In this document: positions 17,962 to 27,492 of the stretch, in pieces
Layout: each line of letters starts with the position of its first letter
Position numbering within the stretch: the stretch's first letter is position 1
From: Hydrogenophilus thiooxidans
GTDB taxonomy: Bacteria; Pseudomonadota; Gammaproteobacteria; Burkholderiales; Rhodocyclaceae
Direction: 5' to 3'
Assembly (NCBI RefSeq): GCF_019049855.1
Contig: NZ_JAHLSY010000004.1
Location: forward strand, 1 to 64,000
DNA: 64,000 nucleotides
Position numbers and translations under genes: made by a program
Notes under the pieces: generated by a model
What the model was told of the DNA's origin: nothing
Databases searched by the model: none
Seen by the model: only the letters and a program-made list of their open reading frames with translations

Positions 17962-19200
17962 ATGGAAATGGTGAACAAAGGGGATGTGGCGTGGATGCTC
18001 ACGTCGACGCTTCTGGTGTTGATGATGGTGATGCCTGGGCTCGCACTCTTTTATGGCGGGATGGTGCGGGCGAAAAATGTCCTTTCGGTGCTGATGCAGG
18101 TGATGACCACCTTTGCCCTTGCAGTGGTGCTGTGGGCCATTTATGGCTATTCGCTCGCTTTCACCGAAGGTAACCCGTATTTTGGGTCGTTCGCGAAACT
18201 CTTTTTGAGCGGCGTTACGCTCGAAAGCCTAGCGGATACCTTCAGCGAGGGGGTGAAGCTGCCGGAGATGGCCTTCATCGCGTTTCAAGGAACGTTCGCG
18301 GGCATTACCGCGGCGCTGATCGTCGGCGGGTTTGCGGAACGGATGCGTTTTTCCGCGGTGCTCGTCTTCACGGCGATCTGGCTTACGTTTGCCTATCTGC
18401 CGATCGCCCACATGGTGTGGGGACCAGGTGGTTGGTTGCTGGGCGACGGTGCGCTCGATTTCGCGGGGGGTACGGTCGTGCATATCAACGCGGGGATCGC
18501 CGGTTTGGTCGGCGCGTATCTCGTGGGTAAGCGCATTGGGTACGGCCGTGAGGCGCTGACGCCCCACTCTTTGCCCCTGACGATGGTCGGCGCTTCGCTG
18601 CTTTGGGTGGGCTGGTTCGGGTTCAACGCTGGTTCGGCGCTGGAGGCGAACAGCACCGCAGCGCTCGCGTTCCTGAACACCCTGTTTGCAACCGCAGCGG
18701 CAATTCTCCTCTGGTTGGCGGGTGAGGCGCTCCTCAAGGGGAAACCCTCGATGTTGGGCGGCGCTTCGGGCGCGGTGGCTGGGTTGGTGGCGATCACACC
18801 CGCGGCGGGCACCGTTGGCCCGATGGGCGCACTCGTCATCGGTGCGGCAGCCGGCGTGGTGGGGCTCTGGGGCGTCAACCAGCTGAAGCGGTGGTTGGGT
18901 GTTGACGACGCGCTGGACGTCTTCGGTGTGCATGGGGTTTGTGGGATCGTCGGTGCATTACTCACAGGGGTGTTTACCGCACCGTCGCTGGGTGGTACCG
19001 GTAGCGCCGATTTTTCGATTGCGTCGCAACTCGTAATCCAGGCCAAAGGGGTAATCGTCACATTGGTTTGGTCCGGCGTGGTCTCGTTCGTTGCTTACAA
19101 AATCGCGGCGGCGCTTACGGGTGGTTTGCGCGTCGCGGAAGAGGAGGAGCGCGAAGGGCTCGATATCGTGGCGCACGGGGAAAGCGGCTACCGCTTCTGA
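17962..19200 (+). CDS. amtB: Ammonium transporter
   Basis: 412 residues with eleven predicted membrane helices. The pore histidines are in YLPIAHMVWGP and DVFGVHGVCGIVGALLTGVF, matching the twin-His site of Amt/Rh channels, and the first helix includes LFYGGMVRAKN. ATG 17962 has AGGAGCG seven bases upstream and is preferred over ATG 17944. Expected product: inner-membrane trimer importing ammonium, gated by GlnK encoded just upstream. A strong terminator follows. Confidence 0.95.
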   Translation: MEMVNKGDVAWMLTSTLLVLMMVMPGLALFYGGMVRAKNVLSVLMQVMTTFALAVVLWAIYGYSLAFTEGNPYFGSFAKLFLSGVTLESLADTFSEGVKLPEMAFIAFQGTFAGITAALIVGGFAERMRFSAVLVFTAIWLTFAYLPIAHMVWGPGGWLLGDGALDFAGGTVVHINAGIAGLVGAYLVGKRIGYGREALTPHSLPLTMVGASLLWVGWFGFNAGSALEANSTAALAFLNTLFATAAAILLWLAGEALLKGKPSMLGGASGAVAGLVAITPAAGTVGPMGALVIGAAAGVVGLWGVNQLKRWLGVDDALDVFGVHGVCGIVGALLTGVFTAPSLGGTGSADFSIASQLVIQAKGVIVTLVWSGVVSFVAYKIAAALTGGLRVAEEEEREGLDIVAHGESGYRF

Positions 19201-19224
19201 TTCCTCCTCTGCAGCGAGCAGAGT

Positions 19225-20205
19225 TCATTCTCGTTGCGTTTGCCCCTTGCGGGATTCCCCGCAAGGGGCTTTTTCGTGGAGCGCACGGTGGCGGACCAGT
19301 ACCCGTGCCGATGGGATGAACCGGGCGGCCAAGCGTTCGACGAGGTAAACCGAGCGGTGTTGTCCCCCGGTGCACCCGATCGCGACGGTGAGATAGCTGC
19401 GCTGTTCTGCGGTGTAATGGGGAAGCCAGCGGGTGATGAAATCCGCAATATCCGCTTCCATCCGGGTGACCAAAGGCTGCGCGGCAAGAAACGCCTGAAC
19501 CGGTGCATCGCACCCCGTGAGCGGGCGCAGTGTCGGATCGTAATAGGGGTTGGGGAGACAGCGGGCGTCGAAGAGCAGATCGGCGTCGAGCGGCACGCCT
19601 TGTTTGAACGCGAACGATTCGAAGGTAAGGGTGAGCGGCGCGCGCGGGGCGCCGTCGGGGGGGAGCCATTCCCGCAGATATCGGCGCAACTGTTGCGCGG
19701 AGAGGTGACTGGTGTCGAGGCGTTGGGCGGCTTGCGCGATGGGTTCCAGACGATGCCGTTCGCGTGCGATCGCTTCTTCGACGGTCATCGTGCCCGTGGC
19801 GAGCGGATGCGCACGGCGGGTTTCCGAAAAGCGGGCAAGCAACACGTCGTCGCGTGCGTCGAGAAAGAGCGCGTCTGGGGCGATACCGGTGCGCTGCGTC
19901 AGTTCGGCGAGCGCTTCGGGGAGCGCGTCGAGGTTGCCGCTGCGGATGTCGACCGCGACTGCGATCCCTTCCCGCCGCTCCGCCGAAGGGGTAGCGAGCG
20001 CGTGGTGGAGGATGTGGGTCACCACCGGAACGAGGAACGGAACCGGCAAGTTGTCGAGCGCGATGAAACCGCTGTCTTCGAGCGCGCGCAGCGCGACCGT
20101 CTTGCCGGCACCGGAGACGCCGCTCACGACGACGATACGCGGTGGCCGCGGCGCCGTGGTCGCGGCTAAGCCGTTTGCTGAAACATTCACTGCGGTTCGC
20201 GCCAT
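19225..20205 (-). CDS. rapZ: RNase adapter protein RapZ
   Basis: 326 residues. The N-terminal kinase-like domain has Walker A VSGVSGAGKT and the motif ALDNLPVPF. The C-terminal domain has SFAFKQGVP, DARCLPNP, YDPTLRPLTG and GCTGGQHRSV, all hallmark RapZ stretches. In enterobacteria RapZ senses glucosamine-6-phosphate and delivers sRNA GlmZ to RNase E; in betaproteobacteria the target is less clear. No hprK or ptsN gene is adjacent. The last codons read through the amtB terminator stem. The start overlaps the end of the upstream thioredoxin-like gene by 19 bases. Confidence 0.93.
   Translation of the reverse strand: MARTAVNVSANGLAATTAPRPPRIVVVSGVSGAGKTVALRALEDSGFIALDNLPVPFLVPVVTHILHHALATPSAERREGIAVAVDIRSGNLDALPEALAELTQRTGIAPDALFLDARDDVLLARFSETRRAHPLATGTMTVEEAIARERHRLEPIAQAAQRLDTSHLSAQQLRRYLREWLPPDGAPRAPLTLTFESFAFKQGVPLDADLLFDARCLPNPYYDPTLRPLTGCDAPVQAFLAAQPLVTRMEADIADFITRWLPHYTAEQRSYLTVAIGCTGGQHRSVYLVERLAARFIPSARVLVRHRALHEKAPCGESRKGQTQRE
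19243..19274 (+). terminator. Rho-independent terminator after amtB
   Basis: An 11-base perfect stem (CCCCTTGCGGG / CCCGCAAGGGG), loop ATTC, then CTTTTTC. It lies inside the 3' end of the convergent rapZ gene and ends the porin-glnK-amtB unit. Confidence 0.85.
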
Positions 20206-20747
20206 TTGATCGAGCAGCCGATCGATGGGGTCTGGTCACGCGGCCCTTGACCGGTCTGGGCGATCTGGACCATCGCTTCGAAGAGTTCGCGGCGCGCATC
20301 GGGTGGTGCGGGTTGCCGCCCCGAGGCGTCGAGTCGTCCGCGGTATTGCAGTTCGAGGTCTTTGTTGAAGCCGAAGAAGTCCGGGGTGCAGACCGCGCCG
20401 TAGGCTTTTGCGACCTCTTGCGTTTCGTCCCAGAGATAGGGAAATGGAAACGCCTTTTCCTGGGCGATGCGCTGCATGTTTTCGAACGAGTCCTCCGGGT
20501 AGTCGGCCGGGTCGTTGCTCATGATTGCTACCGAGCCAATGCCGTAGGCCTTGAGCTCGCGGGCATCCCGGATGATCCGGTCGAGCACCGCTTTGACGTA
20601 GGGGCAGTGGTTGCAGATGAACATTACCAATAGGCCGTTTTCGCCGCGCACGTCGGCAAGCGTGTAGCGTTTGCCATCGACACCGATGAGGTCGAAGTCG
20701 ACCGCTTTCCAGCCAAAATCACAGACGGGGGTGTTGAGGGCGACCAT
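20187..20747 (-). CDS. Thioredoxin-family protein (AhpC/TSA-like, CNHC motif)
   Basis: 186 residues from ATG 20747, preceded by AGGAG. The fold matches thioredoxin/peroxiredoxin-like proteins with active site FICNHCPYVKAV (CNHC at about residues 47-50), followed by SNDPADYPED and YGAVCTPDFFGF. Members of this group are cytosolic and of unknown substrate; a disulfide or peroxide role is likely. It precedes rapZ on the same strand. Confidence 0.85.
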   Translation of the reverse strand: MVALNTPVCDFGWKAVDFDLIGVDGKRYTLADVRGENGLLVMFICNHCPYVKAVLDRIIRDARELKAYGIGSVAIMSNDPADYPEDSFENMQRIAQEKAFPFPYLWDETQEVAKAYGAVCTPDFFGFNKDLELQYRGRLDASGRQPAPPDARRELFEAMVQIAQTGQGPRDQTPSIGCSIKWREPQ

Positions 20748-20775
20748 CGCGAACTCCTTGTGGTGGTGGATCGCT

Positions 20776-22191
20776 TTATTGTAGCGAACCGCACGGAAAA
20801 GTGACGCGTACCCGGGTGCCGCGCCCGAAGGGTGGCTCGGTGATCGTGATCGTGGCTTGGTGCTGTTCGGCGATTTCGCGTGCGATCGCAAGGCCCAAGC
20901 CAGAACCCTCGCCCAATCGCTCCGAATCCAGAAGCCGGAAGAAAGGTTCGAAGACGCGCGCGCGCGCCTCCGGTGGGATGCCCGGGCCGGTGTCGTCGAC
21001 GGCGACATGGATCGTTGCGCCCTCCTGCCAGACGCGGATCGTCACGTCGCCGCCGGGTGGCGTATAGGTGATCGCGTTGTCGATCACGTTCTTGAAGAGC
21101 TCCCCGAGCATGAGCGCATTGGCGTCGATGGTGCACGGGGTCTGTCCTTCTTCCAGCGCCAATGCGATCCGTTTGCGGTGCGCTTTCGGGTAGAGATCGG
21201 CAACGACCTCACGCAGCAGCGCGACCAGATCGGTGGGCTGGAAGCGGTGGACCTGTTCCGAGCTCGATTCGGTGCGGGCAAGCGTCAGCAGCTGATTGAT
21301 GAGGCGGGCGGTGCGCTCCGCAGCGGCGATGATCTTTTCGAGGTCGGCACGCAGCTCTTCCGGGGTTTCGGCTTCCCGGGCGAGTTCTGCTTGCATTTTG
21401 AGCCCCGTGATCGGGGTCCGCATTTGGTGCGCCGCATCGGCAATGAAGCGGCGTTGCGCCGCCAAGTTTTCCTCGAGGCGCGCCATCAGGCGGTTGAACG
21501 CTTCGATGAGCGGGCGAATCTCTTCGGGTACCCGCTCCAGGTCGATCGGCGAAAGGTCCGTTGGGCGACGCCGGGTCAGGTGTGCCTGCAGGCGCCTGAG
21601 CGGTGCGAGTCCTTTGGTGAGGCCGAACCACACCAGCACGACGGCGATCGGGATCACGATGAATTGCGGCATCATCACGCCGGTGATCACCTCGGTGACG
21701 AGCGCCTGGCGCTGTTTTACCGTTTCCGCGACCTGTACCGCGACGAGTGTCTGCCCGCCGTCGCGGTGTTTGCGTTCTACCAAGGTGGCCAGCCGCAACG
21801 GTTCGCCGTGGTAGTCGATGTCTTGGAAGCGCACGTCGATGTCGGCCAGCCACGAGGGGGTAGGCAGTTGCGCGTTGCCCGCAAGGCGGGCTTCCGGGGT
21901 ACGGACTTCGTAGTAGAGCGTGGCGTTGGTGCCCGCATGCAAGATCCATTGCGCCGGTGCTGGCAAGGTGAAACTGGGTTTTCCGTCGGCAAAGAGGACG
22001 AAACGCATCAAGAAACGGGCGCGTTCGGCAAGGGCCTGATCGTACGGCCGGTGGGCGATCTCCGTGGCGATCTGATAGGTGATGAAGATGGTGATCGGCC
22101 ACAAGAGGAGCAGCGGCGCGAGCATCCAGTCGAGAATCTCACCGAAGAGCGAGTTGGGTTCGGTGCGTCGTTTAGGAATCAGAAACGGCAT
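20776..22191 (-). CDS. Two-component sensor histidine kinase (TctE/QseC type)
   Basis: 471 residues from ATG 22191. Helix 1 (about 30-50) and helix 2 (about 180-205) flank a periplasmic sensor of roughly 130 residues. A HAMP region follows, then the H box FIADAAHQMRTPITG, N box NVIDNAITYTP, G1 DDTGPGIP, F box FEPFFRL and G2 GSGLGLAIA. It pairs with the response regulator gene that overlaps its start by 20 bases. TctE-like kinases often respond to tricarboxylates; the signal here is unknown. Confidence 0.9.
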   Translation of the reverse strand: MPFLIPKRRTEPNSLFGEILDWMLAPLLLLWPITIFITYQIATEIAHRPYDQALAERARFLMRFVLFADGKPSFTLPAPAQWILHAGTNATLYYEVRTPEARLAGNAQLPTPSWLADIDVRFQDIDYHGEPLRLATLVERKHRDGGQTLVAVQVAETVKQRQALVTEVITGVMMPQFIVIPIAVVLVWFGLTKGLAPLRRLQAHLTRRRPTDLSPIDLERVPEEIRPLIEAFNRLMARLEENLAAQRRFIADAAHQMRTPITGLKMQAELAREAETPEELRADLEKIIAAAERTARLINQLLTLARTESSSEQVHRFQPTDLVALLREVVADLYPKAHRKRIALALEEGQTPCTIDANALMLGELFKNVIDNAITYTPPGGDVTIRVWQEGATIHVAVDDTGPGIPPEARARVFEPFFRLLDSERLGEGSGLGLAIAREIAEQHQATITITEPPFGRGTRVRVTFPCGSLQ

Positions 22192-22852
22192 GGTCGCTGT
22201 CGAGACAATAGCCAACGCCGCGTACGGTCCGGATCACCGCACCGCTGCCGTCGATCTTTTTGCGCAACCGATGGAGGTAGACTTCGATCGCGTTGGTCGA
22301 GACCTCTTCGTGCCAGCCGCAGAGGTGCTCCAGGAGCTGCTCTTTGCTAACCAACCGCCCGGGACGCAACAGGAGGTATTCCAGAATCGCCAGCTCTCGT
22401 GCCGAGAGTTCGAGCGGTTCGTCGTCGAGATAGGCGCGGCGGGCGCCGGTGTCGAACGTGAGCCGCCCCACTTTGACTCGGGTGGGTGCCGCGGCGCCGC
22501 GGCGCGTGAGCGCACGCACGCGCGCTTCGAGTTCGCGCAGGTCGAACGGTTTCGTGAGGTAGTCGTCGGCGCCCGCGTCGAGCCCGCGTACGCGGTCTTC
22601 GATGCCGTCTTGGGCGGTCAGGATGAGGACCGGGGTGGTGTTTTGCCGCGCGCGCAACCGTTTGAGGACCTCGATTCCGGGTAATTTCGGCAATCCGAGG
22701 TCGAGGATCACGCAATCGAATTCGGTCGCGGCCAGGGCAGCATCGGCAGCGGAGCCGTCGGCGACGAGGTCGATGGCGTATCCCGCGCGTTTGAGTGCCC
22801 GCGCCAACCCTTCGGCGATCACCGGGTCGTCTTCGACGATCAAAATGCGCAT
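22172..22852 (-). CDS. OmpR-family response regulator (TctD/QseB type)
   Basis: 226 residues. The receiver domain has EDD at 7-9, phospho-acceptor Asp51 in VILDLGLPKLPG and Lys in LTKPFDLREL. The C-terminal winged helix has LSARELAILEYLL and the recognition stretch STNAIEVYLHRLRKKI. First gene of the pair; the kinase follows with a 20-base overlap. Divergent from hemA, only 70 bases away, so the two promoters may overlap. Confidence 0.92.
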   Translation of the reverse strand: MRILIVEDDPVIAEGLARALKRAGYAIDLVADGSAADAALAATEFDCVILDLGLPKLPGIEVLKRLRARQNTTPVLILTAQDGIEDRVRGLDAGADDYLTKPFDLRELEARVRALTRRGAAAPTRVKVGRLTFDTGARRAYLDDEPLELSARELAILEYLLLRPGRLVSKEQLLEHLCGWHEEVSTNAIEVYLHRLRKKIDGSGAVIRTVRGVGYCLDSDHAVSDS

Positions 22853-22909
22853 GAACCGATTGTAATGGGGTTGTCGGGTTCGAACAACGGGAGCCGCTTG
22901 GCGATTCGC

Positions 22910-22915
22910 TATAAT
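22910..22915 (+). promoter_or_regulatory. -10 element of the hemA promoter
   Basis: A consensus TATAAT ends seven bases before the hemA ATG at 22923. No good -35 is visible at the usual distance. The spacing puts the start of transcription at or next to the start codon. Confidence 0.6.
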
Positions 22916-22922
22916 GCGCCCC

Positions 22923-24182
22923 ATGCCCTTTTTCGCGATTGGCCTCAACCACCACTCTGCGCCGGTGCCGGTGCGTGAACAACTTGCGGTTGCTCCGTCC
23001 GAGCTACCCGAGCTGTTGCGCGCGCTCGTCGCTGCGGGGATCGGCGTTCACGAAGCGGCGCTCTTATCGACGTGCAACCGAACCGAATGTTACGTCGCGG
23101 CGAGCGACCCGCACGCGGTCTTCGCGTGGCTCTGTGCCCACCGCCACGCCGATCTGGCGCAGGTCACACCCCACCTCTTCATTCATCGGGATAGCGAAGG
23201 GGTGCGACACCTCTTTCGTGTCGCTTCGGGCCTCGATTCGATGGTCCTGGGCGAGACCCAGATCGTCGGGCAATTCAAAGAGGCGCTGCGTCTTGCGAAA
23301 GCGGCGGGGACGCTCGGCAAGCACGTCCAGACCGTGATGCAGATGGCGCTTTCGGTCGCGAAAGAGGTGCGCAGCCAAACCGCGATCGGTGCCAACGTCG
23401 TCTCGATGGCCGCCGCCGCTGTTCGCCTTTCCCAACGGGTTTTCGGGCCGGTGGCGGAGCAGCGGGTGCTCTTCGTCGGTGCAGGGGAGATGATCGAAAC
23501 GTGCGTCGCCCATTTCGCCGCAGGGCAGCCGCAGCGGATCGCGATCGTGAACCGGACGGTGGCGCGGGCCGAGCAACTGGCTGCTCGTTTTGCCGCCGAG
23601 GCGCATCCGCTCGATCGGTTGCCCGAACTGTTGCCGGAGTTCGATACGGTCGTCGCCAGTACCGCCAGCCCGTTGCCGTTGATCGGGTTGGGGATGGTCG
23701 AGCGGGCGCTCAAGCAGCGGCGCCACCGTCCATTCGTGATGGTCGACCTCGCGGTGCCGCGCGACATCGAGCCGGAAGTGGGCGCGCTGCAGGACGTCTT
23801 CCTCTACGCGGTCGACGATCTGGCGCAAATCGTGCAGGAGGGACGGGAAAGCCGCGCGCAGGCGGTTCGGGACGCCGAAGCGATCATCGACGCCCGCCTG
23901 GCCGAGTTTGCCCAGTGGGTGAGCGCGCAAGAGATGGTGCCGCTCATTCGCCAGTTGCGCACCCACGCAGAGACGATCGCCACCGCAGAACGCGAGCGGG
24001 CATTGGCGAAATTGCGGGCGGGCGGGGATCCGGAAGCGGTGATCGCGGCGCTCACCCACGCGCTGACGAACAAATGGTTGCATGCGCCAACCACCTTTTT
24101 TCGGCAAGCTCCACCAGAAGCACGCCAGGCGTTGAGCCGCTGGGCGCCACAACTCTTTGGTTGGGAGAAGACGCAACGATGA
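22923..24182 (+). CDS. hemA: Glutamyl-tRNA reductase
   Basis: 419 residues. Catalytic Cys51 is in [11 protein letters not shown], and the N-terminal [12 protein letters not shown] and the NADPH-domain GAGEMIETC are classical. It makes glutamate-1-semialdehyde, the first committed step of tetrapyrrole synthesis. ATG 22923 matches the family start; an in-frame ATG at 22914 overlaps the -10 box and is rejected. No ribosome-binding site precedes 22923, consistent with a leaderless mRNA. hemA, prfA and prmC overlap in sequence and form an operon, as in many proteobacteria. Confidence 0.96.
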   Translation: MPFFAIGLNHHSAPVPVREQLAVAPSELPELLRALVAAGIGVHEAALLSTCNRTECYVAASDPHAVFAWLCAHRHADLAQVTPHLFIHRDSEGVRHLFRVASGLDSMVLGETQIVGQFKEALRLAKAAGTLGKHVQTVMQMALSVAKEVRSQTAIGANVVSMAAAAVRLSQRVFGPVAEQRVLFVGAGEMIETCVAHFAAGQPQRIAIVNRTVARAEQLAARFAAEAHPLDRLPELLPEFDTVVASTASPLPLIGLGMVERALKQRRHRPFVMVDLAVPRDIEPEVGALQDVFLYAVDDLAQIVQEGRESRAQAVRDAEAIIDARLAEFAQWVSAQEMVPLIRQLRTHAETIATAERERALAKLRAGGDPEAVIAALTHALTNKWLHAPTTFFRQAPPEARQALSRWAPQLFGWEKTQR

Positions 24183-25276
24183 AGGCGTCGTGGATCGAAC
24201 GCTTCCAACGCATGGCTGATGCGCTCGACGAGCTCGACCGGGCGTTGAGCGACCCGGAAACCGCGGCCAACCCCGAGCGACTTCGTGCGCTCATGCAGCA
24301 GCGGGCGCAGTTGGAAGAACCGGTGGCACTGTGGCAACGCTACCAGGCCCTTACCGACGAGATCGCCACGACGGAAAAGTTGGCCGCAAGCGGCGACGAC
24401 CCGGAGCTTGCCGCGCTGGCGCGAGAAGAGTTGGCCGCGCTCAACTCGGAGCGCGAACGGCTCGAAGCGCAACTAGCCGAAGCGTTGGTGCCCGTGGATC
24501 CCCTCGATGCGCGCGACGTCTACCTCGAGATTCGCGCGGGAACAGGGGGTGAGGAGGCCGCACTCTTTGCTGCCGATCTTTTCCGAATGTACGCCCGCTA
24601 CGCGGAAGCGCAAGGCTGGCAGGTCGAGATCGTCTCGGCGAGCGAATCCGATTTGGGGGGATATAAAGAGCTCATCGCCCACGTTCGCGGCGAAGGGGTC
24701 TATGGGCGGTTGAAGTTCGAATCGGGCGGGCATCGCGTGCAGCGCGTGCCGGTGACCGAAAGCCAGGGGCGGATTCACACGTCGGCGTGCACGGTCGCGG
24801 TGTTGCCGGAGGAGGATCCCGAAGCGGTTGCCGAAATCGACCCGAAAGAGCTGCGCATCGACGTCTTTCGCGCTTCTGGCGCTGGCGGCCAGCACGTGAA
24901 CCGGACCGAGTCGGCGGTGCGCATCACCCACCTCCCCACTGGCATCGTGGTCGAATGCCAAGACGATCGCTCGCAACACCGCAACAAAGCGAAAGCGCTC
25001 GCGGTGCTTGCGGCGCGGTTGGCGGAGCGGCGCCGTGCCGAACAACAAGCGGCCACCGCAGCGATGCGGCGGCAGCTCGTCGGCAGCGGGGATCGCTCCG
25101 ACCGGATCCGCACCTACAACTTTCCGCAGGGACGGGTGACCGACCACCGGATCGATTTGACCCTCTACCAATTGCCGCAGATTCTCGACGGTGCGCTCGA
25201 TCTGGTGATCGAGCCGCTGCGCCGTGAGGCGCGTGCCGAAGCGCTCGCGGCCTGGGAAGCGAACGAAAATGGCTGA
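24179..25276 (+). CDS. prfA: Peptide chain release factor 1
   Basis: 365 residues from ATG 24179, which overlaps the hemA stop (ATGA). The GGQ motif in [16 protein letters not shown] near residue 235 is the catalytic loop that is methylated by PrmC. The chain has the usual RF1 length and the [10 protein letters not shown] region. It terminates translation at UAA and UAG. Followed at once by prmC, its own methylase. Confidence 0.96.
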   Translation: MKASWIERFQRMADALDELDRALSDPETAANPERLRALMQQRAQLEEPVALWQRYQALTDEIATTEKLAASGDDPELAALAREELAALNSERERLEAQLAEALVPVDPLDARDVYLEIRAGTGGEEAALFAADLFRMYARYAEAQGWQVEIVSASESDLGGYKELIAHVRGEGVYGRLKFESGGHRVQRVPVTESQGRIHTSACTVAVLPEEDPEAVAEIDPKELRIDVFRASGAGGQHVNRTESAVRITHLPTGIVVECQDDRSQHRNKAKALAVLAARLAERRRAEQQAATAAMRRQLVGSGDRSDRIRTYNFPQGRVTDHRIDLTLYQLPQILDGALDLVIEPLRREARAEALAAWEANENG

Positions 25277-26132
25277 CGCGGCGCACGATATTGCGTTGCC
25301 CACGTTGGGCGAGGCGTTGGCGTGGGCGCGGCAACGGATCGATCCGCTGGACGCACGCATACTCCTTGCGCATGCGGCGCGGGTGCGTACCGCGACGCTT
25401 TTGGCCTATCCCGAACGGCGGCTGCCCGAAACGGTGTGGCGGCTTTTTCGCACTCTCGTGACCCGCCGTGCTGCTGGGGAGCCAGTGGCCTATTTGACGG
25501 GCGAGCGGGAGTTCTACGGCCGCACCTTCTGCGTTTCGCCCGCGGTGCTGATCCCGCGCCCCGACACCGAAACCCTGGTCGATGTCGCGCTTTCTGTCGC
25601 CGATCAGCGCCCTGGGGCTGCGTTGCGGATCCTTGATCTGGGCACCGGCAGCGGCTGTATCGCGATCACCCTGGCGTTGGAACTGCCCCACGCGGAGGTG
25701 GTTGCGGTCGATCGCTCGCGCGCGGCGCTTGCCGTTGCGCTCAACAACGCGCAGCGGCTGGGTGCCAGCGTCTCATTCGTCGAAAGCGACTGGTTTTCTC
25801 GGCTGGGGTTGGAGCTTTTCGACCTCATCGTCGCCAACCCCCCCTACCTAGCCGAGGATGATCCCCACCTCAACGCTGGCGACCTGCGTTTCGAGCCGCG
25901 GCAGGCGCTGGTGGAGCAGCACGAAGGCCTTGCGGCGATCGCCCGGATCGTTGCCGAAGCGCCGCGCTATCTTGCACCCGGCGGGTGGCTGTTGTGCGAA
26001 CACGGCTATAGCCAAGGACACGCGGTTCGTGGTCGGCTTCTCGATGCCGGATTCCTGCACGTTCAGACGTGGCGCGATCTGGCCGGCCACGAGCGGGTGA
26101 GCGGCGGGCGTAAACGGCGCCCGAACGAGTAG
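25269..26132 (+). CDS. prmC: Release factor glutamine methyltransferase
   Basis: 287 residues from ATG 25269, overlapping prfA by eight bases. The SAM-binding motif [12 protein letters not shown] and the catalytic NPPY at about residue 190 ([11 protein letters not shown]) identify an N5-glutamine methylase. It methylates the GGQ glutamine of RF1 and RF2, here encoded by the gene directly before it. Confidence 0.95.
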   Translation: MADAAHDIALPTLGEALAWARQRIDPLDARILLAHAARVRTATLLAYPERRLPETVWRLFRTLVTRRAAGEPVAYLTGEREFYGRTFCVSPAVLIPRPDTETLVDVALSVADQRPGAALRILDLGTGSGCIAITLALELPHAEVVAVDRSRAALAVALNNAQRLGASVSFVESDWFSRLGLELFDLIVANPPYLAEDDPHLNAGDLRFEPRQALVEQHEGLAAIARIVAEAPRYLAPGGWLLCEHGYSQGHAVRGRLLDAGFLHVQTWRDLAGHERVSGGRKRRPNE

Positions 26133-26200
26133 AATAAGAAACACGGCTCCCGTGCCGAAACGGTGGGCCCTTTTTGCGGCAATTCCCAATGGAGAGTACG

Positions 26201-26530
26201 ATGAGTGACGTCCAAGAGACCATCCGCCAACAGATCGCTTCGCACCCTGTGGTGCTCTACATGAAAGGAACTCCACAATTTCCGATGTGCGGTTTTTCCG
26301 CAACGGTCGTCCATATCCTCGACCTCTGCGGCGTCAAGGACTATTTAGCGGTGAACGTCCTCGAGGATGAGTCGATCCGGCAAGGGATCAAAGAGTACTC
26401 CAATTGGCCGACGATCCCGCAGCTCTATATCAACGGCGAATTCATCGGCGGGTGTGACATCACGCGCGAGCTCTACCAAAGCGGCGAATTGCAAAAACTG
26501 TTGCAAGAGGCGGGGGTGGTCGCCAACTGA
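26201..26530 (+). CDS. grxD: Monothiol glutaredoxin (Grx4/GrxD type)
   Basis: 109 residues from ATG 26201, with GGAGAG just upstream. The active site CGFS at residues 30-33, [16 protein letters not shown] and CDI are the signature of class II monothiol glutaredoxins, which carry [2Fe-2S] clusters with glutathione and BolA partners. It follows hemA-prfA-prmC with a 68-base gap, a common order in gamma- and betaproteobacteria; an ATG 12 bases upstream is less likely. Confidence 0.93.
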   Translation: MSDVQETIRQQIASHPVVLYMKGTPQFPMCGFSATVVHILDLCGVKDYLAVNVLEDESIRQGIKEYSNWPTIPQLYINGEFIGGCDITRELYQSGELQKLLQEAGVVAN

Positions 26531-26540
26531 ACCGCAACGC

Positions 26541-26577
26541 GCTGATCCCGGACGGCGCCAGCGCGCCGTTCATCAGC
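26541..26577. terminator. Hairpin between convergent genes
   Basis: A long interrupted stem: GCTGAT pairs with ATCAGC on the outside, and ACGGCGC pairs with GCGCCGT inside, loop CAGC. It sits where grxD and the fructosamine-kinase gene meet tail to tail. There is no T-run, so intrinsic termination is uncertain. Confidence 0.35.
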
Positions 26578-27454
26578 CACCGGTGAGCCGCGCGATCAAC
26601 CGCTCCGCCTCGCGCGCGTACCCGCCGCCGAAGAGGTTGAAGTGGTTGAGGATGTGGTAGAGCGCATAAAGGGGCTTTCGCCGTTCGTAGTCGCGGTGAA
26701 GCCCCGAAAGCTTGCGATAGGCGGCGTAAAAAGCGGGCGGGAACCCGCCGAAGAGCTCCATCATCGCCAATTCGCTTTCGTGGTCGCCTTGATGGACCGC
26801 CGGGTCGATCAGCACCACCTCACCTGTGGCGCTCTCGGCGATGTTGCCGTACCACAGGTCGCCGTGCAGGAGCGCCGCTCGAGGGGCATATTCGAGAAAG
26901 AGTGCCGGCAGCCCCTCCAGCGCTTCTTCGAGGCGCGCCGCTGCGTCCCGGGAAAAGCCGTTGCGTTTGGCCCAGGAAAGCTGCGGTTTGATGCGCCGCG
27001 TTACGAAAAAGTGGGCCCAATTGGGTTCCCAACCGTTTTGCTGCGGCGTTGCCCCTAAATAATTGTCCCGATGCCAGCCGAAGCGGTCGGGAAAAGGGGC
27101 TGCTTCGTGCAACGCCACCAACGCCCGTGCCGCCGCTTCGGCGCGCGCTGCGGAAAGCGGCCGAAGGTCGAGCCACGTCAGGATCAAGTACGCCGTATCG
27201 CTGTCGGCATCGACTCCGTGCGCAATCACCTCCGGCACCCGCACCGCACCGGTTTGCGCGAGTGCCGAGAGACCATCGGCTTCGGCGGCAAAGCGGTCGG
27301 CCGCCGCCGCAGGGGCCGTTTTGGCGAACCACCGCGTTCCGTCCTGAAGGGTCAGGCGCCAATGGCGGTCGAACTGCCCGCCAAGCGCAGTGGCTTCGGC
27401 GACTTGGGTAGCGTGGCCGAACAGGGCGGGAAGGTATGTGGACCAGTCGATCAT
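26573..27454 (-). CDS. Fructosamine-kinase family protein (YniA-like)
   Basis: 293 residues from ATG 27454. It has ATP-dependent sugar-kinase features: GGQFDRHWRLTLQDG at the N-lobe, the catalytic loop ALLHGDLWYGN near residue 190 and VLIDPAVHQGDHE as the metal-binding DPA motif. Family members phosphorylate ketosamines such as ribulosamines, a protein-deglycation or repair function. It lies 38 bases after argH on the same strand and may be co-transcribed. Confidence 0.87.
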   Translation of the reverse strand: MIDWSTYLPALFGHATQVAEATALGGQFDRHWRLTLQDGTRWFAKTAPAAAADRFAAEADGLSALAQTGAVRVPEVIAHGVDADSDTAYLILTWLDLRPLSAARAEAAARALVALHEAAPFPDRFGWHRDNYLGATPQQNGWEPNWAHFFVTRRIKPQLSWAKRNGFSRDAAARLEEALEGLPALFLEYAPRAALLHGDLWYGNIAESATGEVVLIDPAVHQGDHESELAMMELFGGFPPAFYAAYRKLSGLHRDYERRKPLYALYHILNHFNLFGGGYAREAERLIARLTGG

Positions 27455-27492
27455 GACGGCTTGCCGTTTCTTCTCCCAAGCCCAATCGCGGG

